Shown here: positions 18,801-27,885 of the stretch, piece after piece
Layout: every line of letters starts with the position of its first letter
Numbering within the stretch: position 1 is the first letter of the stretch
Assembly: GCF_014643835.1 (NCBI RefSeq)
Contig: NZ_BMKD01000007.1
Coordinates: forward strand, 1-64,000
Source: Mucilaginibacter rubeus
GTDB lineage: Bacteria > Bacteroidota > Bacteroidia > Sphingobacteriales > Sphingobacteriaceae
Direction: 5' to 3'
DNA length: 64,000 bases
Program-made: the position numbers and the translations under genes
Notes under the pieces: generated by a model
The model's database searches: none
The model's input: the letters and a program-made list of their open reading frames with translations, nothing else
What the model was told of the DNA's origin: nothing

Positions 18801-20327
18801 AACACCGGCCTCACCGTTAATTATTTAAAAACAGCTTACACGGTTAATAATAAGCTGGATGTCAATAACAGCATTATCAGCATTAAGGATATGGTTTTGA
18901 AAGACATTCACAAAGGTACCGGAACCGCCAATGGTACCGTAAACCTCAATAACCTATCCAACCCGGATATTAATGTAAGCCTTAAAGCCGATAACCTGAT
19001 GGCCCTGAATACCACGTTTAAAGATAACCACCTTTATTATGGTACGGCTTATGGCACAGGCACATTTAACTTCAACGGACCGGTTGATAACATGAAGATT
19101 GATATTACAGCCAGCACCAATGCAGGTACCGTTTTCAATATACCGCTCAACACCTCGTCAACCGCTAACGATTATGATTTCATTAAATTTGTAAGCCATA
19201 GTGATACAGCCAAAGTTGTTGCCAAAGAGCGTGCTTTCAACGGTGTTACCCTAAACTTTGATTTAAGCGCCGATGAAAAAACTATTGTAAAAATAGCTAC
19301 CGATTACGGCCAACTGGAAGGCAGCGGCGTAGCCCGTAATTTAAAGCTGAATATCAACAGCCTGGGCGATTTTGAGATGTACGGTGACTTTTTGATATCG
19401 TCGGGTAAGTTTGAGTTTACTGCCAAAAACTTTATCAGTAAAAACTTTACAGTAAGCCAGGGCGGTACCATCAGGTGGACAGGTAACCCCTCAAATGCCG
19501 AGATTAACCTTAAAGCCCTGTATGAGGTACGTACCAGTAAGGCGCCGCTGTACACTGCCGCGGGTTTACAAACCCCTACCTCGGGGCAGCAAACGCTGGT
19601 ACAAGCCGAGCTGATCCTGACCAAATCTCTATTACAGCCTAATATTGATTTTGACTTTAACTTCCCTACCGATCCATCTGTTAAGGACGATCTGTCCACT
19701 TACCTTGCCGATGCCAATAACCGGAGCCAGCAGGCTATTAGCATTATTGTTCGCCGTAACTTTACATCAAACAGTAATAACTTAACCAACCAGGTGCTGG
19801 GCACTGCCGGCGAAGCGGTGAGCGAATTTGCATTTAACAAGCTTAACAGCCTGATATCGCAATCAAACATTAAAAACTTCGACTTAAATATACGCTCCTT
19901 CAATGAGGCAAGTGCTTCGCTGCGCTTTTTTGATAGCAGGCTATCATTTAACGGAAGCTTGTTCAGCAACAACGGCTCAAATGATATTTTTAATAACAGC
20001 AACAGCAACCTGTTTAACCAACGATTTAACAGCCTCACCAAAGACTTTGAGGCCTTATACAAGATACGCCGTGACGGCAACTTAACAGCAAGATACTCTT
20101 ACAGGGCGTTAAACAACGTAACACTAAGCAGCCTTACAGATGTGCTGGCACCACAGTATGTAAACGGATTAGGTTTGGTTTACCAGCGTGACTTTGATAC
20201 CTTCGGCGAGTTTATCCGGAACATATTCAGACAGGGCCGCCGCAAAAATGCACCGGTTAACCCCGCTCCTATCCCATCATCAATTACCACACCGGCAACC
20301 AGGCCCGATGAAGATGAGGATCAGTAG
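15843..20327 (+). CDS. tamB: Translocation/assembly module TamB
   Basis: A TamB/DUF490-type protein of about 1,494 aa, anchored in the inner membrane and spanning the periplasm, thought to move lipids or help outer-membrane protein assembly. An N-terminal hydrophobic anchor is followed by a very long beta-rich region and the conserved C-terminal TamB domain (segments SGGTIRWTGNPSNAEINL and QTLVQAELILTKSLLQPNIDF). No ATG exists upstream of the anchor. The frame opens after TAA at 15828-15830 and reads ATT AAA AAA GTA CTC from 15843, as if the T replaced the G of an ATG. The first standard alternative is TTG at 15879, which would shorten the anchor. I place the start at ATT tentatively. The true partner TamA is not in the window. 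Confidence 0.85.
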   Translation: MKKVLKIFLGLVLFILLTLSILLLTFQFKPVQTWAAKKAAAYIAGELKTKVGIKSLYLRPFRSVVIEGLYILDKKRDTLLSTPRLAVDIEGFYLFRSIKRRTINFSNIELDNGSFYLKKQKDSTTNLQFVIDYFNSADTTKKTQNKPWTLNFGTIAINNFHFRYKNSLRDTVIAGVNFNDLDVQHFSTLIQGMDLKNHLFKANIKSLSLHEKSGFTVKHFASDATIDTNQILLRHLAIQTPRSDLKDYFRMKFKSFDDFDDFENKVHMDASFKSSRISSSDISYFTSSLKKVSFDLGIDGQAKGYVNNLKAKKVTISGGQATFVKGDFNLHNLTDWDNAFLELKFDQVASNKKDLDYLISHFSGTPTEKAPAILSKFGNFNFTGRFTGSQNDFVAYGIFKTALGRFDSDINLKIDKNGRPSYSGRVNAYAFDLGTLLDQSDLGRATFTSNIQGSGDALKSLTEKVDAKIASVTYNNYTYNRLTLNGSFINRLANAHITINDRNIKLDLKGKVNLNPALPTYDLTADIRDANLNKLGFTKDTLTVSTLLKTQFKGDDLANLQGNILFSPARVVNPRNNYAVDSLYLSAEGIGNNRTIALKSDFADGSIKGKYDLATLPSYFKTIVKKYIPSIKTTIVPPKPEEFDFNLNLKNLDPLTAIFLPDLKIPDQGTFVGQFNSEKKTATLSGYIKTLKYGKTVFHDFIIDENTTDSLLGLNVSLRRVDLTDSLFIKDINITNFLKNDSLNFNVKLSDKNAVNQLDLYGLVEFGRDTTAKLKLLPSDVILEKEKWKIQEQVRIRLLDGKTQVSGFELSNGPQKVFIDGFISDNPADQLKLSFQKFNMRTFNQLTRTSGVNLKGYLDGDVKLTSVLKSPGIDSHLTIDSLTMNKTLIGNVKLATTLGNDRKQADVNMNIINRGLETMNIGGTYSFGKETDDNLDFDIKMNQTEAIIFEPFVKDLVSDIKGHVSTDLKLTGKPSNPQLNGTVTLVNTGLTVNYLKTAYTVNNKLDVNNSIISIKDMVLKDIHKGTGTANGTVNLNNLSNPDINVSLKADNLMALNTTFKDNHLYYGTAYGTGTFNFNGPVDNMKIDITASTNAGTVFNIPLNTSSTANDYDFIKFVSHSDTAKVVAKERAFNGVTLNFDLSADEKTIVKIATDYGQLEGSGVARNLKLNINSLGDFEMYGDFLISSGKFEFTAKNFISKNFTVSQGGTIRWTGNPSNAEINLKALYEVRTSKAPLYTAAGLQTPTSGQQTLVQAELILTKSLLQPNIDFDFNFPTDPSVKDDLSTYLADANNRSQQAISIIVRRNFTSNSNNLTNQVLGTAGEAVSEFAFNKLNSLISQSNIKNFDLNIRSFNEASASLRFFDSRLSFNGSLFSNNGSNDIFNNSNSNLFNQRFNSLTKDFEALYKIRRDGNLTARYSYRALNNVTLSSLTDVLAPQYVNGLGLVYQRDFDTFGEFIRNIFRQGRRKNAPVNPAPIPSSITTPATRPDEDEDQ

Positions 20328-20381
20328 AGCCGAAGGCTTAAAGCTAAAAGCCAAAAGCTTTCCTGTACAAATACATTAAAA

Positions 20382-20420
20382 AGTAAAAGGCTTAAAGCAG
20401 ATCGCTTTAAGCCTTTTACT
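20382..20420. terminator. Bidirectional terminator between tamB and ribBA
   Basis: A perfect 17-bp stem (AGTAAAAGGCTTAAAGC and its complement) encloses a 5-base loop, AGATC. It sits between two convergent genes. The stem's A-rich outer end gives a T-tract on either strand, so it can stop transcription in both directions. Confidence 0.8.
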
Positions 20421-20476
20421 ATAAATTATTTATTTCGCTTTAGGCTTTCAGCCTTTCGCTTTTAGCTTATTAACGA

Positions 20477-21682
20477 TCAATGATCACGCATAATGGCATG
20501 GTCCATCTTGTCGCGTTTGGTGCGCAGGTAAGCTTCGTTATGAGGGTTTGACGCTATTTCGATAGGCACATTCTCAACAACTTCCAAACCGTAGCCGATA
20601 AGGCCTGCCCGTTTCTTAGGGTTATTGCTCATCAAACGCATTTTGGTGATACCGAGGCTGCGCAGGATCTGTGCACCGATACCATAATCGCGCTGATCCA
20701 TCTTAAAGCCGAGCTTCAGGTTAGCGTCAACAGTATCATAACCGTTTTCCTGCAAATGATAGGCCCTTAATTTATTGATCAGGCCAATACCCCGGCCTTC
20801 CTGGTTCATGTAAACAATAGCGCCCTTACCTTCCTTGCTGATCATCTCCATTGCTTTATGCAACTGCGGACCGCAATCGCAACGGCATGAACCAAATATG
20901 TCGCCGGTAACGCATGAGCTATGCACGCGGACCAAAATAGGCTCACCAGGCTCCCAGGTTCCTTTTACCAGGGCGAGGTGATTTTCGCCGGTATCAACCT
21001 GGGTATAAGCTATCATATCAAAATCGCCCCATTCGGTGGGCATCTTAACAGCTACTTCTCGTCTTACCATCGACTCATGCTCCAGGCGATAAGCAATGAG
21101 ATCTTTGATAGATACTATTTTAAGATTAAATTCTTTGGCTATCTCCAGCAGATCGGGCAGGCGGGCCATTTCGCCGTCTTCCTTCATAATTTCGCAAATA
21201 ACGCCGGCAGGTTCCATACCGGCTAAAACGGCCAGGTCAATCGCAGCCTCGGTATGCCCTGTACGGCGCAGTACACCGCCATCCTTGGCTATCAGCGGGA
21301 AAATATGCCCCGGGCGACCAAGGTCTTCGGGTTTAGTAGCCGGGTCGATAAGCGCAAGTGTGGTTTTTGACCTGTCGCTTGCAGAAATACCTGTAGTACA
21401 GCCATGACCAAGCAAATCGACAGAAACCGTAAAGTTAGTTTCGTGCGATGTGGTGTTATGGCTTACCATAGGCATTAGGTCAAGCTCGCGCGCCCTTTGC
21501 GCTGTAATTGGGGCGCAAACCAGGCCGCGGCCATGGCGTACCATAAAATTAATTGTTTCGGGGGTGGCATTGCGGGCGGCCGTTAAAAAGTCGCCCTCGT
21601 TTTCACGATCTTCGTCATCAACTACGATAATTGTTTTACCTGCTTTGATTTCTTCAATCGCTTCCTGTATGGTGTTTAACAT
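20477..21682 (-). CDS. ribBA: Bifunctional DHBP synthase / GTP cyclohydrolase II
   Basis: A 401-aa fusion catalysing the two entry reactions of riboflavin synthesis. The RibB half (about residues 1-205) has [11 protein letters not shown] and the [10 protein letters not shown] block for ribulose-5-phosphate to dihydroxybutanone phosphate. The RibA half (about 206-401) has the zinc cysteines in [21 protein letters not shown] and the [17 protein letters not shown] catalytic block for GTP ring opening. All key residues are present. No FMN riboswitch is visible upstream. The gene stands alone, convergent with tamB. Confidence 0.95.
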   Translation of the reverse strand: MLNTIQEAIEEIKAGKTIIVVDDEDRENEGDFLTAARNATPETINFMVRHGRGLVCAPITAQRARELDLMPMVSHNTTSHETNFTVSVDLLGHGCTTGISASDRSKTTLALIDPATKPEDLGRPGHIFPLIAKDGGVLRRTGHTEAAIDLAVLAGMEPAGVICEIMKEDGEMARLPDLLEIAKEFNLKIVSIKDLIAYRLEHESMVRREVAVKMPTEWGDFDMIAYTQVDTGENHLALVKGTWEPGEPILVRVHSSCVTGDIFGSCRCDCGPQLHKAMEMISKEGKGAIVYMNQEGRGIGLINKLRAYHLQENGYDTVDANLKLGFKMDQRDYGIGAQILRSLGITKMRLMSNNPKKRAGLIGYGLEVVENVPIEIASNPHNEAYLRTKRDKMDHAIMRDH

Positions 21683-21816
21683 TCTATACTTACTTGTTGG
21701 GTAGCGCCTAAACGCTTGTTTAATCTAAATCAAATTTAACGCATATTACCATGACTTGGGTCGGCCTTGTGTAAAATGATAATGCTTTTATAATATGGCT
21801 TTTATTAAATATACCG

Positions 21817-23271
21817 TTAATGACCGTGGCGGGTTGCCTTGGGCTTAAACTTTGCTGCCACGCGGTTTACAAAACGTTTATAAATCTCCATATCAAACAG
21901 GGCGGAGTCTGTAGCCGCTTTATAAGAAAGGAACAAACCGATAGGCAGCAGCGTGATAATAGAAATCCACATGCCCAGGTACTTGTTAATATCGCCGCCC
22001 TTAACCGATTTTTCGCCGATAGTGGTAATGATATAGTAAATCAGGAAAAATACCACCGAAACTACTACCGGCAAACCCAAACCACCTTTGCGGATAATGG
22101 AGCCCAGCGGCGCACCGATTAAAAACAATACCAAACAAGCTACCGAAAGGTTATATTTTTTTTGATACTCTACAAAATACCTGCGGATACCTTCCGAATC
22201 GCCTTTATACCTGTCGCTTCGGTTTTTGATCACATCCTTTATCGACCTTATTTCGGAAGCCGCACTGTTGAGGCTCATTTGCTGTTCGGATAAAGTAAGG
22301 CCCTGAAAAACATCTTTTTTAGGATCAAACTCTTTATATTTTTTAATAACCTTTGATTGCGCAGGTATTGAATAGTATTTAATGTATGGGGTAACCAGTT
22401 TATAATTCACCATCACATTGCTATCCACTGAACGCTGCGACGAATCGAGATAATGCCTCAGCTGTTTAATGTTCATCATTTGCGATGCGGACTTAAACTC
22501 GCTTTCACTGGTACGGGTAAGCTTAAATGCCGACAGATCAAACTTGGTTTCGGTTTCCTTAAAACGCTCCCGCAGCAGGCGCTGCCTCGTGTTATATGTG
22601 GCATTTTCGGAAGCGGTTTCTTCATATGTCACCCCATCCTTTAAACGTAATACCAGGTATTTATCGCCCATGGTGCGGAACATGGTGCCTTCGCGGGCCA
22701 GGATCACCGAATTGTTATTATCACCTTTCTCACTTTTTTTATAGATCATGATATCATACAACCGCTGTCCGTCCGGGTCCTTACGCTTTACACGGATTGT
22801 GTAGCCGGGAAAACTGGTACTGAACACCCCCTCGGGCAGCAAATCGGCCGATTTTTGTTTCCGGGCATCATACAACAGCGAATAATATTTAAGATTGGCC
22901 ACCGGCAGCATATAATCAGAAAAAAAGAACGCCGCGATACTAAGTATAGAAATGATCACGATCATTGGGTACATGGCCCGGCGCAACGAAATGCCTGCCG
23001 CTTTGATAGCAACAAGCTCGTAATTTTCGCCAAGGGAGCCATAGGTCATGATGGTAGAGAGCAGGATGGATAACGGGAGGGCCATTTGAACATTGGTGGC
23101 CGAATTATACATCATGAGCTCCAGGATGGTATACCAGGCAAAGCCCTTTCCAATAAGGTCGTCAATGTATTTAAACAAAAACAACATCAGCAACACAAAC
23201 ATCACGATGAAAAGCGTAACCAAAAAAGGCCTTATAAACGATTTAAGGAGTAAAAGGTGGATCTTCTTCAT
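21817..23271 (-). CDS. LptF/LptG family permease (YjgP/YjgQ)
   Basis: An inner-membrane subunit of about 484 aa of the LptB2FG-type ABC exporter that extracts lipopolysaccharide for transport to the outer membrane. It has three N-terminal membrane segments (from IRPFLVTLFIVMFVLLMLFLF), a large periplasmic beta-jellyroll (about residues 120-370), and three C-terminal segments beginning near LSVACLVLFLIGAPLGSIIRKGG. The LGSIIRKGG stretch is the conserved coupling region. The ATG at 23271 is used; an upstream alternative adds five residues. Whether it is the LptF or LptG subunit is not decided. Confidence 0.88.
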   Translation of the reverse strand: MKKIHLLLLKSFIRPFLVTLFIVMFVLLMLFLFKYIDDLIGKGFAWYTILELMMYNSATNVQMALPLSILLSTIMTYGSLGENYELVAIKAAGISLRRAMYPMIVIISILSIAAFFFSDYMLPVANLKYYSLLYDARKQKSADLLPEGVFSTSFPGYTIRVKRKDPDGQRLYDIMIYKKSEKGDNNNSVILAREGTMFRTMGDKYLVLRLKDGVTYEETASENATYNTRQRLLRERFKETETKFDLSAFKLTRTSESEFKSASQMMNIKQLRHYLDSSQRSVDSNVMVNYKLVTPYIKYYSIPAQSKVIKKYKEFDPKKDVFQGLTLSEQQMSLNSAASEIRSIKDVIKNRSDRYKGDSEGIRRYFVEYQKKYNLSVACLVLFLIGAPLGSIIRKGGLGLPVVVSVVFFLIYYIITTIGEKSVKGGDINKYLGMWISIITLLPIGLFLSYKAATDSALFDMEIYKRFVNRVAAKFKPKATRHGH

Positions 23272-23378
23272 TAGTGCTATTTGCAATTAACAGGGGCAAA
23301 ACCAGTTAGCCGCACAGTTAAAACCAATTAACGTGCAAAACCAGTTCAGCGTACAAAATTAGCTAAAATAAAGTTTTA

Positions 23379-23759
23379 TCAGGCGCCCAATACACTTATG
23401 AGGTAATCGATAGAGTTATCCCAGATCTGCTTTCGTTCTGTAATGGCATCTTCGGTGGCAAAATCAGTAATGGCCAGGGCTACATCATTGGTAAGCTCAT
23501 CCTGCATTATTTCCATTTCAAAATAATACTGGGCATCATCATCGAGCCATTTAAAACGTACGGATCTGTTTTCCTTAACTGAACAAAGTTTGGCTTTTTG
23601 CGATTCGTCATCCCATGTAAAAGTATAAACATGGTCACGAATATTAACCTCATCGGCAAACCATTGAGACAAGCCATTAGGCTCGCTTAAGAAGCTGAAC
23701 AGGATACGCGGAGATGACTTAATCTCGTACTCAATGGTAAATTTTTTCTTTTCGGACAT
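23379..23759 (-). CDS. START-like (SRPBCC) domain protein
   Basis: A 126-aa single-domain protein of the helix-grip START/AHSA1-like fold. MSEKKKFTIEYEIKSSPRILFSF gives the first strand and helix, LSQWFADEV the second helix, and a C-terminal amphipathic helix ends the domain (QIWDNSIDYLISVLGA). This small type is widespread in Bacteroidota and often sits near lpt or membrane genes, as here beside the LptF/G permease. Its ligand and function are unknown. Confidence 0.8.
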   Translation of the reverse strand: MSEKKKFTIEYEIKSSPRILFSFLSEPNGLSQWFADEVNIRDHVYTFTWDDESQKAKLCSVKENRSVRFKWLDDDAQYYFEMEIMQDELTNDVALAITDFATEDAITERKQIWDNSIDYLISVLGA

Positions 23760-23831
23760 TCGGTTTACACTTAAAAAAACAGGAACAAAAGTAAATGTGA
23801 AACATTTTTTCTAAAGAAAACGAATTTCTAC

Positions 23832-23839
23832 TATATTTG
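23832..23839 (+). promoter_or_regulatory. Putative -7 box of the tRNA-Met gene
   Basis: TATATTTG fits the TAnnTTTG consensus and lies 84 bases before the tRNA. A short hairpin (GGCCACTTG with CAAGGCC) followed by T residues lies in the leader at about 23858-23893. No clear -33 TTG is seen. Confidence 0.45.
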
Positions 23840-23922
23840 CAAACCTTTTTAGGGACGGCCACTTGTTTTAACGCAAGGCCACTCTTTTTATTAACCACAA
23901 AAAGAGCCATAAAAATAAAAAC

Positions 23923-23996
23923 GGCGGGGTAGCTCAGATGGTTAGAGCGTAGGATTCATAACCCTAAGGTCGGCAGTTCGATCCTGCTCCCCGCTA
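23923..23996 (+). tRNA. tRNA-Met (anticodon CAT)
   Basis: A 74-nt cloverleaf can be drawn by hand: acceptor GGCGGGG/CCCCGCT (G-U at pair 1-72), D stem GCTC/GAGC, anticodon stem TAGGA/CCCTA around TTCATAA, variable loop AGGTC, and T arm GGCAG-TTCGATC-CTGCT. The CCA is not encoded. Anticodon CAT with this acceptor fits elongator Met; tRNA-Ile2 cannot be excluded without a score. It marks the left edge of the accessory island and may be its integration site. Confidence 0.93.
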
Positions 23997-24153
23997 CTTA
24001 AGGAAACACCATTTTTTGGTTGTTTCCTTTTTTTATACCCATAAAAATCTGTTAAACAGGCAGTTATAGCTCGCGTTAAAACAGTTCGATTTTTGCATAA
24101 GAATTCCTGAACCGTTTGGCCATAACGGTCTAAAAAATGCGTTTGAAATATTA

Positions 24154-24348
24154 TTAACCTATTTTCCTGCAGTTCGATTTCTCCTTAAGGTTCATGTTGT
24201 TTGGATCGAGGTCGTACTGATAGGTTTTTGCGATCAAATAAAGAAAATTCAATATAACCGCCGCTTCATTATGATCAACTTGAATGCCATTTTTACTCAA
24301 CATAGTTATGGCTCGTTTAGTTGATATTCTCTTTTCTATGAAGTTCAT
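24154..24348 (-). CDS. 64-aa conserved protein coupled to serine recombinase
   Basis: A small helical protein (MNFIEKRISTKRAITMLSKN..., then NEAAVILNFLYLIAKTY). Similar short ORFs follow large serine recombinases in Bacteroidota, from memory. Its ATG overlaps the TGA of the decayed recombinase frame as ATGA (24345-24348), the classical arrangement for translational coupling. The frame is intact while the recombinase is not, so it may now be poorly translated. Function unknown; a recombination accessory role is inferred only from position. Confidence 0.6.
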   Translation of the reverse strand: MNFIEKRISTKRAITMLSKNGIQVDHNEAAVILNFLYLIAKTYQYDLDPNNMNLKEKSNCRKIG

Positions 24349-25804
24349 CTCAATTTTTCATTAATAGATTTTGTATGCCTTTGTAAGACATTCGATAAGG
24401 CAGGATGTACTTTCAAATTTATTTCGCCGGTTTGGGCATTTAAAATAATAGGCGAAATCAAAGTAATTGCTTTTTGTCAGCTATATTTAAGTCTGTAAAT
24501 CCTTTAAATATATTTATGGGAGATCTGTCAGATAATTTAAATTGCTGATCGATACAACTTAACTTAGTACTTATAGCGTCCAATTCATTTTTGAGACTAC
24601 CAGCGACAGCTTGGTGTTCTTTTTTGAAATCAGTAAAATCTTCGAATTTTAATTGATCGGCCACGAACAATCGCCTTGCTTTGGATAATACCAGTTCTTG
24701 TTCTTCCAGTTGCCTTAGTGTTATTTTCGCTCTTGTAGATAAGCTAATCTTTGCACGCTTATATTACAATCCTCCAAAACAAGACTAAATAGCTCGACAG
24801 CATTTTTTGACAACGCGAATTGCTGCAATTTGCTGTATAATTTTCATTAAGTAATTCCGCCCTGCCCCGTACTTTGCATTTATTTGAGCAATGGTAATAT
24901 GGATAACTTTTTGAATGTCCTTTCGAGTAACTTCCGCGAAGTTTATTCCCACAAACAGGGCACATCATCTGTCCCGTTAAGAAGAATGCCGAATTCTTTT
25001 CGTTAGTTTTAAAATGAACTTGTCTTTTGGTATTTATAATATCTTGAACCTCGTAAAATAATGCCTCGGTTATTAGGGGATCATGGATACCTTTGATCAT
25101 TTCCTTATCTTCAGATCCCGTGGATAGGGGAATAAGCCCACAATAAACAGGATTGCGAATAAGTTTGAGCATTTTAAACCTTTAGCACAGGCCATTCTTC
25201 GGACCTCATCAATCTTAAAACAATTTTCTAAAAGTTGTTCGAATGCCCATTTTATTATACCTGCTTCCGGTTGTTTAGGTGCGATGTATTTTCTACCACT
25301 TAGAGCTGTTAAATTAATAAAACCCATAGGGGCCTTATTAGGATATCTTCCCATTTGCTTTGCCCTCCGAATACCATTAGATGTATTGAGTGCTCGCCTA
25401 CTATTTTCAGCCTCAGGAATAGATAGATAAACTGCGAGCATAACTGTACTTTCTGGAACAGAAAAATCGATTGGTTGATCAATTGACATTGCCGTAGTAT
25501 GATATTTACGAAGTATGCCAATCATCTCATAGGCGTATTCTATATCGCGACTAAACCGATCCCATTTAATGAACAAGATATTTTTCTCTTCTTCAGATGG
25601 TTTCTTTCTGATTGCCGCCACCAATTTCTTCCATTCAGGTCGGTTAAAATTTTTTGCAGAAAAATCTTCGCGATAAATGTCTTCAACTTTGATATCGTTG
25701 TACTCACAGTATTTTAATAAACGGTCTTCTTGTTCGGGTAGGGAGTATCCTTTTCTTTTTTGTTCGTCTGTGCTGACGCGGACGTATAGATAAGCTGATT
25801 TCAT
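24345..25804 (-). pseudogene. Decayed large serine recombinase
   Basis: The N-terminus MKSAYLYVRVSTDEQKRKG with the catalytic Ser, the SRDIEYAYEM region and GIRRAKQMGRYPNKAPMGF define a resolvase domain followed by a recombinase domain. Downstream pieces in other frames encode LKLIRNPVYCGLIPL, a zinc ribbon (CPVCGNKLRG ... HCSNKCKVRG), a coiled coil (FVADQLKFEDFTDFKKEHQ) and the tail ISPIILNAQTGEINLKVHP. Frame changes lie near 25165, 24850, 24725 and 24460; the first looks like a small deletion. Reading through them gives one protein of roughly 490 aa, so this was a complete integrase-type recombinase, now inactive. Confidence 0.85.
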
Positions 25805-26116
25805 ATGTGATTCATTTTGCGTTAGAATAATAACGTGTAAAAATTCCATAATGATGCAGAACCATCTGTCGCACGATCTTCAGATAGTCATATAGGCAAC
25901 AATCAGCAGAATCTATGGAATAAATAAACACCATTTCCTTTTTCCACCACCCAATAAATACTACCAACCATTAAGAATAACCTAAAATCCAGACTTTCTT
26001 ACTATTTACAAGCATTTCAATCAGTCGATTAAAGTAACTTGCAGGAGTAGGTATCCCTCGAACTTAGCGACTTTATATGTGCACTATTGCCTTTCCTGTA
26101 TTTTGGTTTATTGCTC
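25805..26116. other. AT-rich spacer
   Basis: No gene, tRNA or clear repeat is visible between the recombinase start and the IS element. It probably contains the promoter of the recombinase. Confidence 0.4.
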
Positions 26117-26995
26117 AGAAGCTGTTTAAAAACGGTTCAGCATAATTCTTATGGCTGATAAATGTATTATCGCGACACTCGTGTCGTTAAAGCGTTCATA
26201 ATTTTTAGCTGCCCGTCTATTGGTATCAATCCAGGCAAAGGTTCTTTCTACAATCCAACGTTTGGGTAGTATTTTAAAGCTGTGCGATTCAGTTCTTTTA
26301 ATGACTTCAAAAACTGCTTTGAATTTGACTTACCTTTTCCACCAATGTTCCCCGATAGCCATAATCAGCAAATATTTTAATAACTCTATTCCATGTTTCA
26401 AAGAGTTTATCGATGACATCCATAGCCCCATTTCTGTCTTGAACTGATGCGCCTTGAACAACTACTGCCAGAATCATTCCCAATGTATCAACTATGATAT
26501 GCCGCTTGATCCCTTTTATTCTTTTGCCTGCGTCAAAGCCCTTGCTTTCACTGCTTACAAGAGTGGATTTGACAGATTGTGCATCAATTATTCCAACTGT
26601 GGACTGTGCTGTTTTTCCTTGCTTTAAGCGGGTTGTCTGGACAAGGCTTTCTTGTATCATATTAAAACTTCCTGTTTTTTCCATGTGTTAAAATAATAGT
26701 AAACCAATTGCCAGGGTGCAAAATCTTTTGGTAGCATGCGCCACTGGCAACCAGTTTTTATAACATAAAGAATCCCATTAATGATTTCTCGTAATTCATA
26801 CCGGCGGTTACGTTGGCAATCAAAATATTTTGACATAACTTGCCATTGGCTATCGCTTAAATTGCTCGGATAATTTGTCATGCTAATTGAGTTTGTCGTT
26901 ATTCCCAATTAGTGACTATTCAGCCATTTAGCGATGGCCTTTTTATCCACTTTTTAACACATAATACTTTTTTTACTCGTTTTTAAACAGCTTCT
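26117..26995 (-). mobile_element. IS5-like insertion sequence, 879 bp, defective
   Basis: Perfect 18-bp terminal inverted repeats (AGAAGCTGTTTAAAAACG at 26117-26134 and its complement at 26978-26995) bound a broken two-frame transposase on the minus strand. The sequences just outside, CTC and TAG, do not give a matching target duplication. Size, ends and transposase motifs fit the IS5 family. Confidence 0.85.
26126..26881 (-). pseudogene. Disrupted IS5-family transposase
   Basis: The first frame (26657-26881) encodes the N-terminal helix-turn-helix part with LSDSQWQVMSKYF and GCQWRMLPKDFAPW. The second (26307-26684) carries the DDE core: the first Asp in GIIDAQSVKS and the second in IFADYGYRGT. 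The catalytic Glu motif RWIVERTFAW lies in yet another frame at about 26220-26260, ending at a TAA at 26126 inside the left end. One overlap may be the programmed frameshift of this family, but the later breaks near 26310 (at least two) are not, so the enzyme is probably dead. Confidence 0.8.
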
Positions 26996-27003
26996 TAGAA
27001 GTC

Positions 27004-27255
27004 TTACATATCATTGAGCATTAAAATCAGGTCATTCTTTTTCTCGATGATCCATTCGTCGGCCTTAATCAGCCCTTTGATCAATTGATGTTCCTTGCCG
27101 GTATAACAACCCGCGTCAAGCCCTGATAGTTGTTCCGGAAATTCGGAGGATCTCCAAAGACTTTCGCGTTCTATGGTGACAATGCTTTTTCTCGGCCAGT
27201 TAGGGATCAATTGTCTAATTTGCGGTATCTTTTGCTTGACCAATTTATAGATCAT
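27004..27255 (-). pseudogene. C-terminal remnant of an unidentified gene
   Basis: An 83-aa reading frame (MIYKLVKQKIPQIRQLIPNW..., ending ADEWIIEKKNDLILMLNDM) stops 9 bases outside the IS end. A second stretch immediately upstream in another frame (about 27270-27350, reading DGGKNIAKPNHVGTISLPTF) looks like the same protein before a frameshift, so I read the whole as a decayed gene. No family was recognised. Confidence 0.4.
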
Positions 27256-27258
27256 CAA

Positions 27259-27859
27259 GTCATCATAATCCTAATCACATGAATAGAAGGTTGGCAAGCT
27301 GATCGTACCGACGTGATTCGGCTTTGCAATGTTTTTGCCCCCGTCCTTATACTAAAGCTCCACGCCATGTTTTCGCGGTCGCGACGGACTCATAAGGAAG
27401 TCGAGACTCTCGCATAGGGCGATGCGGCTTGGCGAGGAAAAGAGAATCTGATGGATATTTTATATTTTGGGTGGTAATTTATCAAGTCTTTTTCAAGTAA
27501 ATTATCAAATGCCATATTGATAAATATCATCCACTGTTCGGTAAAATTTATTGTAATGTATAAACATAACTTTTGTTATTATTCGTCAATTAAAATCTTA
27601 GAGTCATCATTGCTAGTATATAATCATGAAAGGTCGCATTATAGCTGATTCCTTCCATCTGAAAAGTAAAAGCCTTAAAGTTCGAGCTATTTTTTTTGAT
27701 AATCAGTAACTTATAATGCCTTTTTATTAGCAATTATCAGTTGGCTTTCTCCATAATCTCCCCGTATATTATAAATTGCATTAATGAATTTTAATCAAAA
27801 TGAAATTTACCAACATTTTAATATATTAAAAAGAGACATTTAATATTTCCTAAAATTTT
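27259..27859. other. Spacer before the ATPase module
   Basis: Apart from the probable coding relic at 27270-27350, nothing is recognisable. The right half is very AT-rich and leads to the promoter at 27860. The sharp change from the GC-richer left part suggests a junction between two acquired segments. Confidence 0.4.
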
Positions 27860-27867
27860 TAGCTTTG
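27860..27867 (+). promoter_or_regulatory. Putative -7 box of the ATPase operon
   Basis: TAGCTTTG matches TAnnTTTG and lies 19 bases before the ATG of the GHKL ATPase gene, giving a very short leader of about 12 bases. No clear -33 element is visible. Confidence 0.45.
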
Positions 27868-27885
27868 TTCAATTACCGGTAGTTT

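Noticed and set aside
21683-21816. FMN riboswitch upstream of ribBA
   Set aside because: No conserved RFN element segments were recognisable in the leader.
26112-27000. Target-site duplication of the IS element
   Set aside because: The flanking bases (CTCAG-like left, CTTAG-like right) differ at the centre, so no exact duplication can be claimed.
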